Below, one piece after another: positions 16,073-24,364 of a stretch of 38,026 nucleotides of DNA (within the stretch, counting starts at the first letter, position 1; each line of letters starts with the position of its first letter). Made by a program: the position numbers and the translations under genes. The stretch lies in NCBI GenBank assembly GCA_022568195.1, contig JADFFS010000016.1, forward strand, positions 1 to 38,026. The letters run 5' to 3'. Below the pieces are notes generated by a model, which saw nothing but the letters and a program-made list of their open reading frames with translations, ran no database searches and was not told where the DNA came from. This stretch comes from Chloroflexota bacterium (GTDB lineage Bacteria; Chloroflexota; Dehalococcoidia; Lucifugimonadales; UBA3495).

Positions 16073-16138
16073 GGTTACCTCCTTTTAGCTCTGCAACGGT
16101 AAGGATGCTGGACGTTTTAAATGCGGAAGGAAGCGCTG

Positions 16139-16753
16139 CTATTCTTCTATGCCAAAAACCATCCCCGAGACGGTGCTGTTGGTGGTCACGTCCAAGTCCA
16201 GAGTGTTATCGGCGGCCGCCAGGATCAGCCCTTCGCCCAACTTCGGGGCGTCGTGGACCCCTGCGGCCGCCAGAAGCGGCGTTTGGGCGATCACGGTCCC
16301 CGGAGTTCCGCTGTCCTGAAACTCCAGGGACGCAGCCACGCTGGAGGACAAAAACCAGCCCAGCAGCCGCACCTTTTTTCCGGAGGCCGGTGTCCAAACA
16401 GTCGCTGGAGTACCGGCCGTGACGGCCACGGCGTCGATCACCTTGAAGGTGTCGGGGCTAAAGGCCAGTTTCAACCGCCCGGCGGCATCCACCAGCAGGT
16501 CGGCGATGTCGCCGGCGGCAACGGCGGGTATGGAGGTGCGGTACACGCCGCCGATGCGCACCGGGTTTCCCAATGCGGCAGCGTCGTGGGCGGCGCCCCC
16601 GGCGATCAGCAGGCGTCCCGCCGCGTCCAGGAGAAGGTAGGCGTTGTCACCGTCGGCAACGGTGGGCGCGGTGGCCTGGTACTTGGAACCGATCCGGACC
16701 AGGCGGTCCCTGGTGTCGGCCGGCGAGTTGTGTGCTCCTTCGGTGTAGCTCAT
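16139..16753 (-). CDS. Repeat-containing phage particle-type protein
   Basis: 204 residues. Two internal repeats of about 32 residues occur near the N-terminus: VRIGSKYQATAPTVADGDNA and VRIGGVYRTSIPAVAAGDIA, each followed by LLxDAAGRL. This repeat form is common in phage and prophage virion-associated proteins. The C-terminal part (WTPASGKKVRLLGWFLSSSVAASLEFQDSG) is a beta-sandwich-like domain seen in the same kind of proteins. It lies five bases after the upstream gene and is probably co-translated. A surface or decoration role is inferred. Confidence 0.6.
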   Translation of the reverse strand: MSYTEGAHNSPADTRDRLVRIGSKYQATAPTVADGDNAYLLLDAAGRLLIAGGAAHDAAALGNPVRIGGVYRTSIPAVAAGDIADLLVDAAGRLKLAFSPDTFKVIDAVAVTAGTPATVWTPASGKKVRLLGWFLSSSVAASLEFQDSGTPGTVIAQTPLLAAAGVHDAPKLGEGLILAAADNTLDLDVTTNSTVSGMVFGIEE

Positions 16754-16758
16754 ATTCG

Positions 16759-17223
16759 TTAGCTCAACGGAACGTATTCGATGATGACCTTGCCGGCCAA
16801 ACTGGCGGCGTTTTGGACCAGAATTTTCCCGGTCACGTAGTCATTGGTGCCGTCTTTCTTGTCCCACTTCTTGGGTTCGCCTCCGTTAGTGCCGGCATTA
16901 TCGTGCCGATCGCCGACCCCGGTGGCGTTGAGGTCCAAGCCATCTATGATCTTATCGCCGGTGTCTGTGGCGCTGGCCACCACGTCCACATCCAGGACCG
17001 AGCTAGCGGTCCCCCCGGCGGTGGTGATGTCCACGATTACGTTGGTGACTATGCAGTCCACACCCTCAGGGTTCTGGACGGCGAAGGCGAAGGCGTTGGC
17101 GTTGCCCGAGGCCAGGTCTTCCACGATGTAACGCTTGGCCACGTAGGAGATACCGCTTTGGGCCGGCGGAATCATGTTTTTAACTGCTTCCGCGACGGGG
17201 TCAGCTTGGCTTATGGTAGTCAT
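16759..17223 (-). CDS. Phage-cluster structural-type protein
   Basis: 154 residues from ATG 17223, chosen over the track's 17253 because GGGAGG stands seven bases before it. After a helical N-terminus (QADPVAEAVKNMIPPAQSG) it is beta-rich (FAFAVQNPEGVDCIVTNVIVDITTAGG ... SSVLDVDVVASATDTGD). It ends GKVIIEYVPLS, echoing the VHKIIVEY ends of the two tandem paralogues at 14477-15314. It is the first gene after the major capsid gene. The function is unknown; particle-associated by context. Confidence 0.6.
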   Translation of the reverse strand: MTTISQADPVAEAVKNMIPPAQSGISYVAKRYIVEDLASGNANAFAFAVQNPEGVDCIVTNVIVDITTAGGTASSVLDVDVVASATDTGDKIIDGLDLNATGVGDRHDNAGTNGGEPKKWDKKDGTNDYVTGKILVQNAASLAGKVIIEYVPLS

Positions 17224-17379
17224 GTAAGTCCTCCCTTCCGTTTTGATGGACAATCAGCCGGGCAATTGGCTTGTCCCCGTTAGTCGAGTAAGGCTCCCGC
17301 CTTCCTACCGATTGGCTGGCCGATTGGCTGGCTCTGCGGGCGTCCCCAAGCCCTATCGGATGATGGCCTTGAGCCGCCG

Positions 17380-17400
17380 GCGGGCGCGGTGGCCGCCCGC
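17380..17400 (-). terminator. GC-rich hairpin after the capsid gene
   Basis: GCGGGCG (17380-17386) and CGCCCGC (17394-17400) form a 7-bp stem with a 7-nt loop in the 245-bp gap after the major capsid gene. There is no U-run. It may reduce read-through or protect the abundant capsid mRNA. Nothing else is recognised in this gap. Confidence 0.35.
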
Positions 17401-17468
17401 AGGCCCAGTCCTGCAGCTGTTTTGGTTCGATGGGAAGGTGATTCCTATAACTTTCTAGACACCGGGGT

Positions 17469-18800
17469 CTAGACACCGGTGATGTTGTATTGCAGAGCGA
17501 TGTGGGTTGCGGATGACCTGGAGCCGCTGCGCTCCTGCAAGGCGATGCGGAAGCTCACCACCATGATGTTTTGGCGCTTCTGGGCGTCACGTACGGTCTC
17601 GATGGCCAGCTCCCGTTTGAATCCAACCCGCCACTGGCTACGGTTGACCAAGAGCAACCTGCCCGTGTCGGTGCCGTTGCCGGCCTCGGTGACCTTGCCG
17701 TCGGTGTCGGCCAGCTTCATTTGCTCGGAGACGATGACCGGGATGCCCTCGACGGCTCCCAACTGGCCGGTGAGCAAAGTGGCTTGGGGGCCGAACTTGT
17801 CCAGGGTCCGGAAATTGCCGACGCTGAGGGACCGGATGTAGGTGTTGACGTCGCAGATGTACACTAATTCGGAAGGACGCACACCGTACTTTCCCAGCTT
17901 GGACCGAATCTCGTTGAACATATCGTCGGAGACGGCGCCGGCATGGTTGACGGCCTGGGATGTGTTGTCCACGAGGGGTAGCTTGATAATCCCGTCGAAG
18001 CCCACCAGCCATTGGCCTTTACCGGCATCGGTGCTGGAGATGGTCGCGCCGTCGGCATTGATGTTGTCAGTGGTATTGGTGTCGCCGTTCAGCAGAACGT
18101 CGTCGATAACCTCCCGGGCGTTGCGTAGCAGACCGCGGCGCAGCTCCTCCATCATGGCGATGACGGCGTCCTCGTCCAAGTCGTAGGACCAGGGCACCTC
18201 GGCGACCAACTCGTAGGCGGTCAGGGTCTGCCTGGCGGTGGTCAGTGCGGTGCTTTTGGTGGCCACGTTCTCGGTGCCCGGGTACCAGTTAACGTCCCCC
18301 AACTGAAGGGGTATCTGGAAAGGGTTGCTGGGCATTTGGATGGTGTTGAACAAGGGAGCCACGGCGCTTTCCAGGTTTACGTCGTCCCACAGGGCCCTGG
18401 CTTCCTGGGTGTCCACCAACTCGTCGCCGGCGCCGGGCGTGGTCGAATCCATCGCCGCCTTGAAGTTGGTCTGCCACTCGTCCAGCATCCGGGGATTCAA
18501 CCCCGAGGGCTCCCTGATCTGGGCGGTGAGCAGGCTGCGTATGCAGGCCATGTCCAAAAGGTCAAGGCCGGTGTACTTGCCGTGAGGCACCCTGGGCCGT
18601 TCGGCTCCCGAGATCTGGGACAGGATGGCCCGCTTTTCGCCTTCACGCCAGTTGTCTTGGACCCTGGCCAACTGGGCGGCTACCCTGTCGATCTCTTCTT
18701 TAAGAGGTGGGATCTCCTGGTCCATCCGTGACTGGTAGTACTCACGAACCGACGCCACCTCCTTCTTGATGAGTTCCAGGTCCTGTGTTCCGATAGTCAT
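17469..18800 (-). CDS. HK97-fold phage major capsid protein
   Basis: 443 residues. AGGAGG precedes ATG 18800. Residues about 5-60 form a charged coiled coil (LELIKKEVASVREYYQSRMDQ ... VAAQLARVQDNWREGE), the delta/scaffolding domain normally cut off by the prohead protease. The capsid core follows: FNTIQMPSNPFQIPLQLGDV, the E-loop/spine region, AREVIDDVLLNGDTNTTDNINADG, a P-domain, and the typical ending in which a surface residue string (GRLLLVNRSQWRVGFKRELAIETVRDAQKRQ) gives the A-domain strand. This is the Phage_capsid family pattern. It is the central gene of the module; no portal or terminase precedes it. Confidence 0.9.
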   Translation of the reverse strand: MTIGTQDLELIKKEVASVREYYQSRMDQEIPPLKEEIDRVAAQLARVQDNWREGEKRAILSQISGAERPRVPHGKYTGLDLLDMACIRSLLTAQIREPSGLNPRMLDEWQTNFKAAMDSTTPGAGDELVDTQEARALWDDVNLESAVAPLFNTIQMPSNPFQIPLQLGDVNWYPGTENVATKSTALTTARQTLTAYELVAEVPWSYDLDEDAVIAMMEELRRGLLRNAREVIDDVLLNGDTNTTDNINADGATISSTDAGKGQWLVGFDGIIKLPLVDNTSQAVNHAGAVSDDMFNEIRSKLGKYGVRPSELVYICDVNTYIRSLSVGNFRTLDKFGPQATLLTGQLGAVEGIPVIVSEQMKLADTDGKVTEAGNGTDTGRLLLVNRSQWRVGFKRELAIETVRDAQKRQNIMVVSFRIALQERSGSRSSATHIALQYNITGV

Positions 18801-18870
18801 GCTCCCCTCCTAAATGATTGAACCCGATAGTTTGCGTCCAGTCTCCGACACTCGGCCTTGCTCCAAAACT

Positions 18871-18895
18871 GTCTTCCTGAGCGCAGCGAAGGATC
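18871..18895. repeat. Short inverted intergenic repeat (TTCCTGAGCGCAGCGAAGGAT type)
   Basis: TCCTGAGCGCAGCGAAGGA is an imperfect palindrome (TCCT...AGGA with GCGC core) in the gap between protease and capsid genes. It is of the same general type as the larger palindrome 120 bp away. Such motifs are widely dispersed in intergenic DNA of many bacteria. Confidence 0.45.
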
Positions 18896-19014
18896 TTCCT
18901 CGCGGGCTCACCTGTGGGCGTTTCTGAGGCAAAGCCCCGTTGCCTTTGAAGATGAAAGAATCCGCTGGTTGAATACGCAGGCGCCGTGTCTATCCGGGTT
19001 AAGCGCCGGTTGGG

Positions 19015-19082
19015 TCCTTCGACAGGCTCAGGACGAACGGTAAAGACGCCTCTTTCCGTTCGTGGTGAGCTTGTCGAACCAC
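19015..19082. repeat. REP/MITE-like palindromic element between protease and capsid genes
   Basis: TCCTTCGACAGGCTCAGGACG (left) is inverted as CGTGGTGAGCTTGTCGAACCA (right), arms of about 26 bp with few mismatches and a 15-bp centre (TAAAGACGCCTCTTT). The CGACAGGCTCAGGACGAACGG word is a well-known dispersed palindrome. A relative lies at 28295-28350. It splits what should be one phage operon, suggesting insertion after integration. Confidence 0.7.
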
Positions 19083-19097
19083 ATTTTGCAATGGGAT

Positions 19098-19880
19098 CTA
19101 AGCCCGGGCACCGCGCAAAACCGTCAAAACCTGATCGATACCGGCGGGTTGGACCGGGGGAGTCCCCTCCGATTGCGCATCTTCCAGCATCCGGGTAAGT
19201 TCGGTCGCCAGCTTGCTTATTTCGTCCACTTGGGCCACCATTCTGGGCCAAAGTCCTTCCGCTGACCCTGCAAGCGAGGCGTTACGCAGGCTGTCGCACC
19301 GGCGCAGGTATTCCCCTACCCTGGGAGCTTGCTCTAGGGCGCGGCGCAGGGCGTGGCGGTTGGCCGGCACCGGCACCGCGCTGGTTTCCAGCAATTCCTG
19401 TTCGAGAAAGCGGATGCCCAGGAATGCTCCGGTCTTCTCATGGCGGCGCTCCTCGAACTGCAGTGGTTTGAATCCCACCGAAACTCCCCTCTGGTAGCCC
19501 GCCCGGTACAGGCCTGCTACCTCTTGGGCAAAGCTGGTGGGCGCGAACTCCATGCGGGCCATCAACCGGTGGGGCTCTCCCCAAACGTCCAGAGCCCGTC
19601 CGATTACCGGCCGGGTATAGTCGTGGGCCCACAGAAAGACGGGGTTGAGGCGATATGCGTCCAGGCGCCAGCCACTGGCCACGATTACGTCACCGTGCCG
19701 GTCCACGTCGTCGGTGGAGATCACGAAGGCCATGGCATCGCTCTGGCTGCTCTCTGTATTGGCAACCTCCGACTCGGTCCATTTATGCAATATCGGCGCG
19801 TCGCCGAGTCCTCGGTGATAGGAGTCCAAGGCTTCCAACAAACGGTCCCGCTGCCAGGTTTCCCCGGATTGTTCAGGCAA
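19098..19880 (-). CDS. HK97-family prohead protease (peptidase S78)
   Basis: 260 residues from TTG 19880, which has AGGAGG seven bases upstream; the track's TTG at 19919 lacks one. Motifs are the HD dyad in FLWAHDYTRPVIGRA, then GVSVGFKPL (catalytic Ser region) and LLETSAVPVPANRHAL, the S78 core. The N-terminal segment (MAFVISTDDVDRHGDVI) matches the family. The last 70 or so residues are helical and variable. The protease trims the capsid delta domain during head maturation. It is first in the cluster; upstream lies an unrelated plus-strand gene. Confidence 0.88.
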   Translation of the reverse strand: MPEQSGETWQRDRLLEALDSYHRGLGDAPILHKWTESEVANTESSQSDAMAFVISTDDVDRHGDVIVASGWRLDAYRLNPVFLWAHDYTRPVIGRALDVWGEPHRLMARMEFAPTSFAQEVAGLYRAGYQRGVSVGFKPLQFEERRHEKTGAFLGIRFLEQELLETSAVPVPANRHALRRALEQAPRVGEYLRRCDSLRNASLAGSAEGLWPRMVAQVDEISKLATELTRMLEDAQSEGTPPVQPAGIDQVLTVLRGARA

Positions 19881-20166
19881 TATCACACCTCCTTTTCCCT
19901 GGGCAGCGCCCGTGGCCAAAGAGTAAAAGGACAGGCCCTGGCCGGGGTCCGTCCCTTTCGCTAGATGGGGCTGCCATCCCCTGATATGTTGTTGATATCG
20001 AGGTTAGAGAAGGGTTTCGCAGCATGTCAATCCGGCGGTGACACCATAATGCTTAGTGGCTGCCGGTGATGCCGTTGACCAAGATCGACAGGGTGTGATA
20101 GGCTTAAGCCTGGCGACAAACAGCGAGATTCGCTACTTGGCTATTTCAATCAAGGAGCGTTGTGAT
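19881..20166. other. Divergent intergenic region, nothing recognised
   Basis: 286 bp between the protease and the IscA-like gene. I looked for terminase or portal remnants in this stretch and saw none. A possible weak plus-strand -35 (TTGACC, about 20083) has no convincing -10. Confidence 0.4.
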
Positions 20167-20559
20167 ATGGAAATCACCGAACTGGCCATTGAGAAGCTTA
20201 AAGAGGTCATGGAAGATCAGGGAGAGGGCGAGAGTTCTCTGCGGGTTATTGCCATGCCGGCGGAAAGCGGTGGCGTCCAATACATGCTTACCATGGAGAA
20301 TGAGTCTCAGGCCGACGACACTGAACTGAACGTAAGCGGAGTAAGGTTTCTGATGGACTCCGACAGCGCGCCCTTCTTGGAAGAGGCCACCATAGACTTT
20401 GTGGAGAACCTTGGCGGCCAAGTAGGGTTTGTAATCAACAACCCCATGTTCGCCAGCGCCGGTGGCTGTGGCAGCGGTTGTGGCTGTGGCAGCGGCGGAG
20501 GCGGAGGCGGTTGTGGCTGTGGCAGCGGCGGAGGCGGAGGCGGCTGCGGCGGCCATTAG
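20167..20559 (+). CDS. IscA/HesB-like protein with a Cys/Gly repeat tail
   Basis: 130 residues from ATG 20167, which follows AAGGAG; the track's 37-residue extension is not needed. Residues 1-95 follow the A-type iron-sulfur carrier fold (ITELAIEKLKEVM ... SLRVIAMPAESGGVQYMLTM ... VSGVRFLMDSDSAPFLEEATIDFV ... FVINNPMF). The first of the three ligand cysteines (GGCSG) is absent (AESGGVQ). The C-terminal CGC motif is instead expanded into CGSGCGCGSG followed by two 11-residue CGCGSGGGGGG units. Canonical members deliver Fe-S clusters; here the tail could bind several metal ions. A strong terminator follows. Confidence 0.8.
   Translation: MEITELAIEKLKEVMEDQGEGESSLRVIAMPAESGGVQYMLTMENESQADDTELNVSGVRFLMDSDSAPFLEEATIDFVENLGGQVGFVINNPMFASAGGCGSGCGCGSGGGGGGCGCGSGGGGGGCGGH
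20479..20544 (+). repeat. Tandem 33-bp repeat encoding CGCGSGGGGGG twice
   Basis: Two consecutive 33-base units (20479-20511 and 20512-20544) differ only in the last base. They lie at the 3' end of the IscA-like gene and are a likely site of copy-number variation. Confidence 0.85.
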
Positions 20560-20585
20560 ACGACATAGCTGAATCCAGATAATAT

Positions 20586-20621
20586 ATCGGGGCCCTGAAT
20601 TAATCAGGGCCCCGATTTTTT
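20586..20621 (+). terminator. Rho-independent terminator
   Basis: ATCGGGGCCCTGA - ATTAA - TCAGGGCCCCGAT is a 13-bp perfect stem with a 5-nt loop followed by TTTTTT. It is a textbook terminator 27 bp after the IscA-like stop. Confidence 0.9.
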
Positions 20622-20883
20622 GTACCCATCTCACAGCCGGCGCCCGGAGAACATCGCTTAAAAGCCGTGACCGGAGCGAATCGCCGGCCACCTTGACGCC
20701 CTTGCTCCCCGCCGTGATAATTCTTCCTTGGCGCTCCGTCCAATAGATCCCTATCGTATACCAACGCCCGCCTGTGACCCCGATCCCATCGGGTCATGGG
20801 CAGGTGGGAAGTATGATGCATTTGTGGGAAGCAGCACTTGGCGGTACTAGCCCCGAGTAGATACAAGACCCCGTGGAGGCGGC

Positions 20884-22560
20884 ATGGCCATAGTCACCGG
20901 TAGCCACTTGATCGGCAGGGCCCTGAAACTGGAGGGCGTTTCCAATGTCTTTACCCTGGCTGGAGACCACATCCTGCCGGTATTGGATGTGATGGAGGAC
21001 CAGGATTTCCGGTTCATAGATACCCGTCACGAGCAGGCCGCGGTGCACATGGCCGATGCCTGGGGACGGATAACCGGACAGATCGGCGTATGCATGTACA
21101 CCACGCCGGGATTCGCCAACGCGATACCGGGGTTGACCAACGCGCTGCACAGTGAAGCTCCGCTACTGTCCATCGCCGGGTGCGCCGACCTGGCGGACTT
21201 GGGCCGGGGCGCCATGCAAGAGATCGACCAGGTGGGCATGGCCGTGCCGGTGACCAAGGGGTCTTTCATGGTCCACGACGCCCGGCGCATACCCGACTTC
21301 ATCGCTCGCGCTGTGAGGCTGGCCTACAGCGGCCGCCACGGTCCCGTGCACCTTACCATCCCCATGGATGTGCAGGAGCAGGAAGTCGATGACGACCAGG
21401 TAGTCTTTTACAATCCTGACGAGTATCGCCCGGCCGAGTCTATGCAGGCCCAGCCCGAGTTGGTGGCCCAGGCCATCGCCTTGCTGCGCCAAGCAAAACG
21501 TCCTCTGGTGATCGCCGGCGACGCGGCGGGGTACGGCGGGTCCGGTGAGGCTCTTGAGAGGTTTGTGGAGACCACCCGCCTGCCTGTGTTGACCGAGGGC
21601 CAGGCGCGGGGGTTGATCTCCGACGACCATCCCCAGTCCTTTGGGTTCTTCGAACGCGGGCTGAACCAGGCGGCCTCCAAACTCGGGGAAGCAGACGTGG
21701 TGGTGTTGTTGGGCCGCAAGCAGGACTACACCATTGGTTACTGCCGCCCTCCCAACATTGCCGCCGATGCCAAAATCATCCAGGTGGACCCCTCGGCAGC
21801 GGAGATCGGGCGAAACCGCGGTGTGGCCGTCGGGATGGTGGGGGATGTTTCCAGCGTCTTGGAACAGCTAACCAAAGAAGCAGCCGGACATAGCTGGCAG
21901 GAATTGCCCTGGCTGGACGACCTTCGCGCCGCCCGGGCGGCCCAGGCCGAATGGGCCGAGAGTTTGGCCCGGGCCGAAACGCCGATGCACGCCATGTTCG
22001 TCCACAAGGCCATCGAGTCAGTCTTGCGCCCGGACGATTGCCTGGTGTTCGATGGTGGGGACTTTTGCCACTTCGGCCGGGCCCTTTTGCCCGCCCGAAT
22101 GCCGGCCCACTGGTTCTACGTCTCCAGCCTGGGGATGCTGGGCTCCTCCCTGCCCACCGCCATGGCGGCCAAGCTGGCTTACCCAGAGTCGCGAGTTATC
22201 ATGTGCACCGGTGACGGCGCCTTCGGTTTCAATGGAATGGAGTACGATACGGCGGTGCGCCATAACTTGAACATTGTCGGCGTGATGGGCAACGACTCGG
22301 CGTGGGGCATAGACCGGCAAATCCAGTTGGGGCTATACGACCGGACGGTGGCCACCGACCTGTTGCCCACCCGCTATGACCAGGTGGTCCAAGGCTTGGG
22401 CGGCTACGGTGAGTTGGTGGAGAATCCGGAAGACCTGAAGCCCGCGTTGGAGCGCGCCCTGAACTCGGGCCTACCGGCCCTGCTCAACGTGACCGTCCAG
22501 CGTGCCATCAGCCCCCGGGCCGAAGCTGCCATCGCCCGGCGCAAAGCGGCTGCTGGGTAG
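20884..22560 (+). CDS. Thiamine-diphosphate-dependent enzyme of the acetolactate synthase-like family
   Basis: 558 residues with the three-domain layout of ThDP enzymes. The PYR domain has the catalytic Glu50 in TRHEQAAVHMADAWGR. The central nucleotide-fold domain includes RQAKRPLVIAGDAAGYGG. The PP domain has the ThDP motif GDGAFGFNGMEYDTAVRHNLN from about residue 443, ending GNDSAWGIDRQ. GGAGG lies four bases before the ATG. Relatives include acetolactate synthase large subunits, 2-hydroxyacyl-CoA lyases and oxalyl-CoA decarboxylases. No small regulatory ilvN subunit is beside it, so true valine biosynthesis is unlikely. The substrate is unassigned. It is followed by the GGT gene 62 bp on. 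Confidence 0.85.
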   Translation: MAIVTGSHLIGRALKLEGVSNVFTLAGDHILPVLDVMEDQDFRFIDTRHEQAAVHMADAWGRITGQIGVCMYTTPGFANAIPGLTNALHSEAPLLSIAGCADLADLGRGAMQEIDQVGMAVPVTKGSFMVHDARRIPDFIARAVRLAYSGRHGPVHLTIPMDVQEQEVDDDQVVFYNPDEYRPAESMQAQPELVAQAIALLRQAKRPLVIAGDAAGYGGSGEALERFVETTRLPVLTEGQARGLISDDHPQSFGFFERGLNQAASKLGEADVVVLLGRKQDYTIGYCRPPNIAADAKIIQVDPSAAEIGRNRGVAVGMVGDVSSVLEQLTKEAAGHSWQELPWLDDLRAARAAQAEWAESLARAETPMHAMFVHKAIESVLRPDDCLVFDGGDFCHFGRALLPARMPAHWFYVSSLGMLGSSLPTAMAAKLAYPESRVIMCTGDGAFGFNGMEYDTAVRHNLNIVGVMGNDSAWGIDRQIQLGLYDRTVATDLLPTRYDQVVQGLGGYGELVENPEDLKPALERALNSGLPALLNVTVQRAISPRAEAAIARRKAAAG

Positions 22561-22622
22561 GAGTCCTCCATCCTGGCCCCCACCTTAGGGGAAGTTCATG
22601 AGGAAAAACAAAGGAGGCGACC

Positions 22623-24332
22623 TTGGCGGCATCACCTCACGGAGTCAAATTTGAGGCTCACCGGCCCGTGGTGATGGGCCGCAACGGGATGGTCTGCGCC
22701 GGTCATCCCCTGGCGTCCCAGGCGGGAATCGCCACGCTGCAAAAAGGCGGCAACGCGATGGACGCCGCCATTGCCACCGCCGCAGTACTCAACGTGGTGG
22801 AGCCATTGATGTCGGGCATCGGCGGCGACGGTTTCATCATGGTCTACACCAGTGCCACCGGCCGCGTCGACATTTGCAACGGTACCGGGGCCGCACCCTA
22901 CGCCGCCACCCGAGAAAGGTATCTGCCCCAGGGAATCCCGGCTAAAGGCATCCTTTCCGTGTCGGTGCCCGGACTGCTGGATAGCTGGCTGTCGGCCCAC
23001 GAGAAATACGGCAGCCTGAGCCTGGCCCAGGTGCTGGACCCGGCCATGGACCTGGCCGCCAACGGGTTCCCCACCAGCCACGTGCTGTCCCGGGCCATCG
23101 CTTCCGACCCGTTGTTGTGTCAGTTCCCCACGTCCCAAGCGGTTTTCACCAGGAACGGGCGGCCTTTAAACCCGGGCGAAATCCTATACCAGGAGAACCT
23201 GGCCCGCACCTTCCAGACAATCGTTGACGGTGGCCGGGACGCTTTCTATCAGGGCGAAATCGCCCAAGCCATCGTCAAGTTTTCCCAAGAACAAGGCGGG
23301 CTGCTGACTTTGAAGGACCTGGCGGACTGCCGCTCGCGGTGGCAGGACCCCATATCCACCACATACCGAGGCCGCACGGTCTATGAAGCGCCCCCCAACT
23401 CCAGCGGCCATATCTTGCTGCAAGAGCTGAACCTGGTGGAGCAGTTCGACCTTCAAAGCCTGGGCTGCAACACCGCCGACAGCATTCACCTGATGGTGGA
23501 GGCCAAGAAGCTGGCCTTCGCCGACCGGGAAGCCTACGTGGCCGACCCAGACTACATCGATGTGCCCATTGAAGGGCTGCTTTCCAAGGATTACGCTGCC
23601 GAACGGGCCAGGCAAATCGATCCAGAGCGAGCCGCCTGGGAAGTCGGTGCTGGTGACCCCTGGGCTTACCAGATGCCCCAGCAGGGCCGCCGGGCGGCCG
23701 CGGCCCATTCCGGTGTGGCAGGTGAAGAAGAGGACACCACCTGCTTTGCGGTGGTGGACCGTTGGGGCAATGCCGTGTGCCAGTTGCAAAGCATACAGAG
23801 CGCGTGGGGGTCCAGCCTCATCGCCGGCGATACGGGAGTCCTGTTGAACAACAGGATGACCTACTGGCACTTGGAAGAGGATCACGTGGACTGTCTGCAA
23901 CCCGGCAAGCGGGTCCGTCATACCATGAACCCGGTAATGGTCTTTGGACAGGCAAACCATGGTGGCCCGCAGTTGGAGCTGGTTTGCGGCACCCCCGGCG
24001 CGGACACCCAGGTGCAAACCAACCTGCAGGTGATCAGCCACGTGTTGGACTTTGGCATGACTGTGTCCGAGGCGGTGGAAGCTCCCCGTTGGCGCAACAC
24101 CCACAGTCCCACCGAATCCAACTTCCCGCACACCTGCGAAAACGAACTTTTAGTCGAAAGCCGGATGGCGGCGGATACCAGGTCGGCGTTGGAGCGCCGC
24201 GGCCATTCTCTCAACCTTCTGGACCCTTGGGGCGCCGGCGGCAGCGAGATGATGATCCAAGTGGACCCGGAGACAGGCGCCCTGCACGGTGCGGCCGATC
24301 CTCGGCGTGATGGCTACGCCATCGGTTGGTAG
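22623..24332 (+). CDS. Gamma-glutamyltransferase family protein
   Basis: 569 residues. TTG start is supported by AGGAGG five bases upstream (22612-22617). The large subunit has VCAGHPLASQAGIATLQKGGNAMDAAIAT and the GIGGDGF motif. The autoprocessing/nucleophile site is EEDTTCFAVVD, with Thr372 the expected new N-terminus of the small subunit (the classic motif is TTH; Cys replaces His here). The SLIAGDTGVLLNNRM and PGKRVRHTMNP motifs follow. No signal peptide is seen, unlike periplasmic glutathione-degrading GGTs, so it may act in the cytosol on another gamma-glutamyl or amide substrate. It forms a likely operon with the ThDP enzyme. Confidence 0.9.
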   Translation: MAASPHGVKFEAHRPVVMGRNGMVCAGHPLASQAGIATLQKGGNAMDAAIATAAVLNVVEPLMSGIGGDGFIMVYTSATGRVDICNGTGAAPYAATRERYLPQGIPAKGILSVSVPGLLDSWLSAHEKYGSLSLAQVLDPAMDLAANGFPTSHVLSRAIASDPLLCQFPTSQAVFTRNGRPLNPGEILYQENLARTFQTIVDGGRDAFYQGEIAQAIVKFSQEQGGLLTLKDLADCRSRWQDPISTTYRGRTVYEAPPNSSGHILLQELNLVEQFDLQSLGCNTADSIHLMVEAKKLAFADREAYVADPDYIDVPIEGLLSKDYAAERARQIDPERAAWEVGAGDPWAYQMPQQGRRAAAAHSGVAGEEEDTTCFAVVDRWGNAVCQLQSIQSAWGSSLIAGDTGVLLNNRMTYWHLEEDHVDCLQPGKRVRHTMNPVMVFGQANHGGPQLELVCGTPGADTQVQTNLQVISHVLDFGMTVSEAVEAPRWRNTHSPTESNFPHTCENELLVESRMAADTRSALERRGHSLNLLDPWGAGGSEMMIQVDPETGALHGAADPRRDGYAIGW

Positions 24333-24364
24333 GCTGCGGGTAGCTGGTATCGTAAAGCAGAGTC

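Noticed and set aside
18801-20166. CRISPR array or attachment site near the capsid module
   Set aside because: Repeats here are inverted, not regularly spaced direct repeats. No tRNA end or duplicated att core was seen at either flank.
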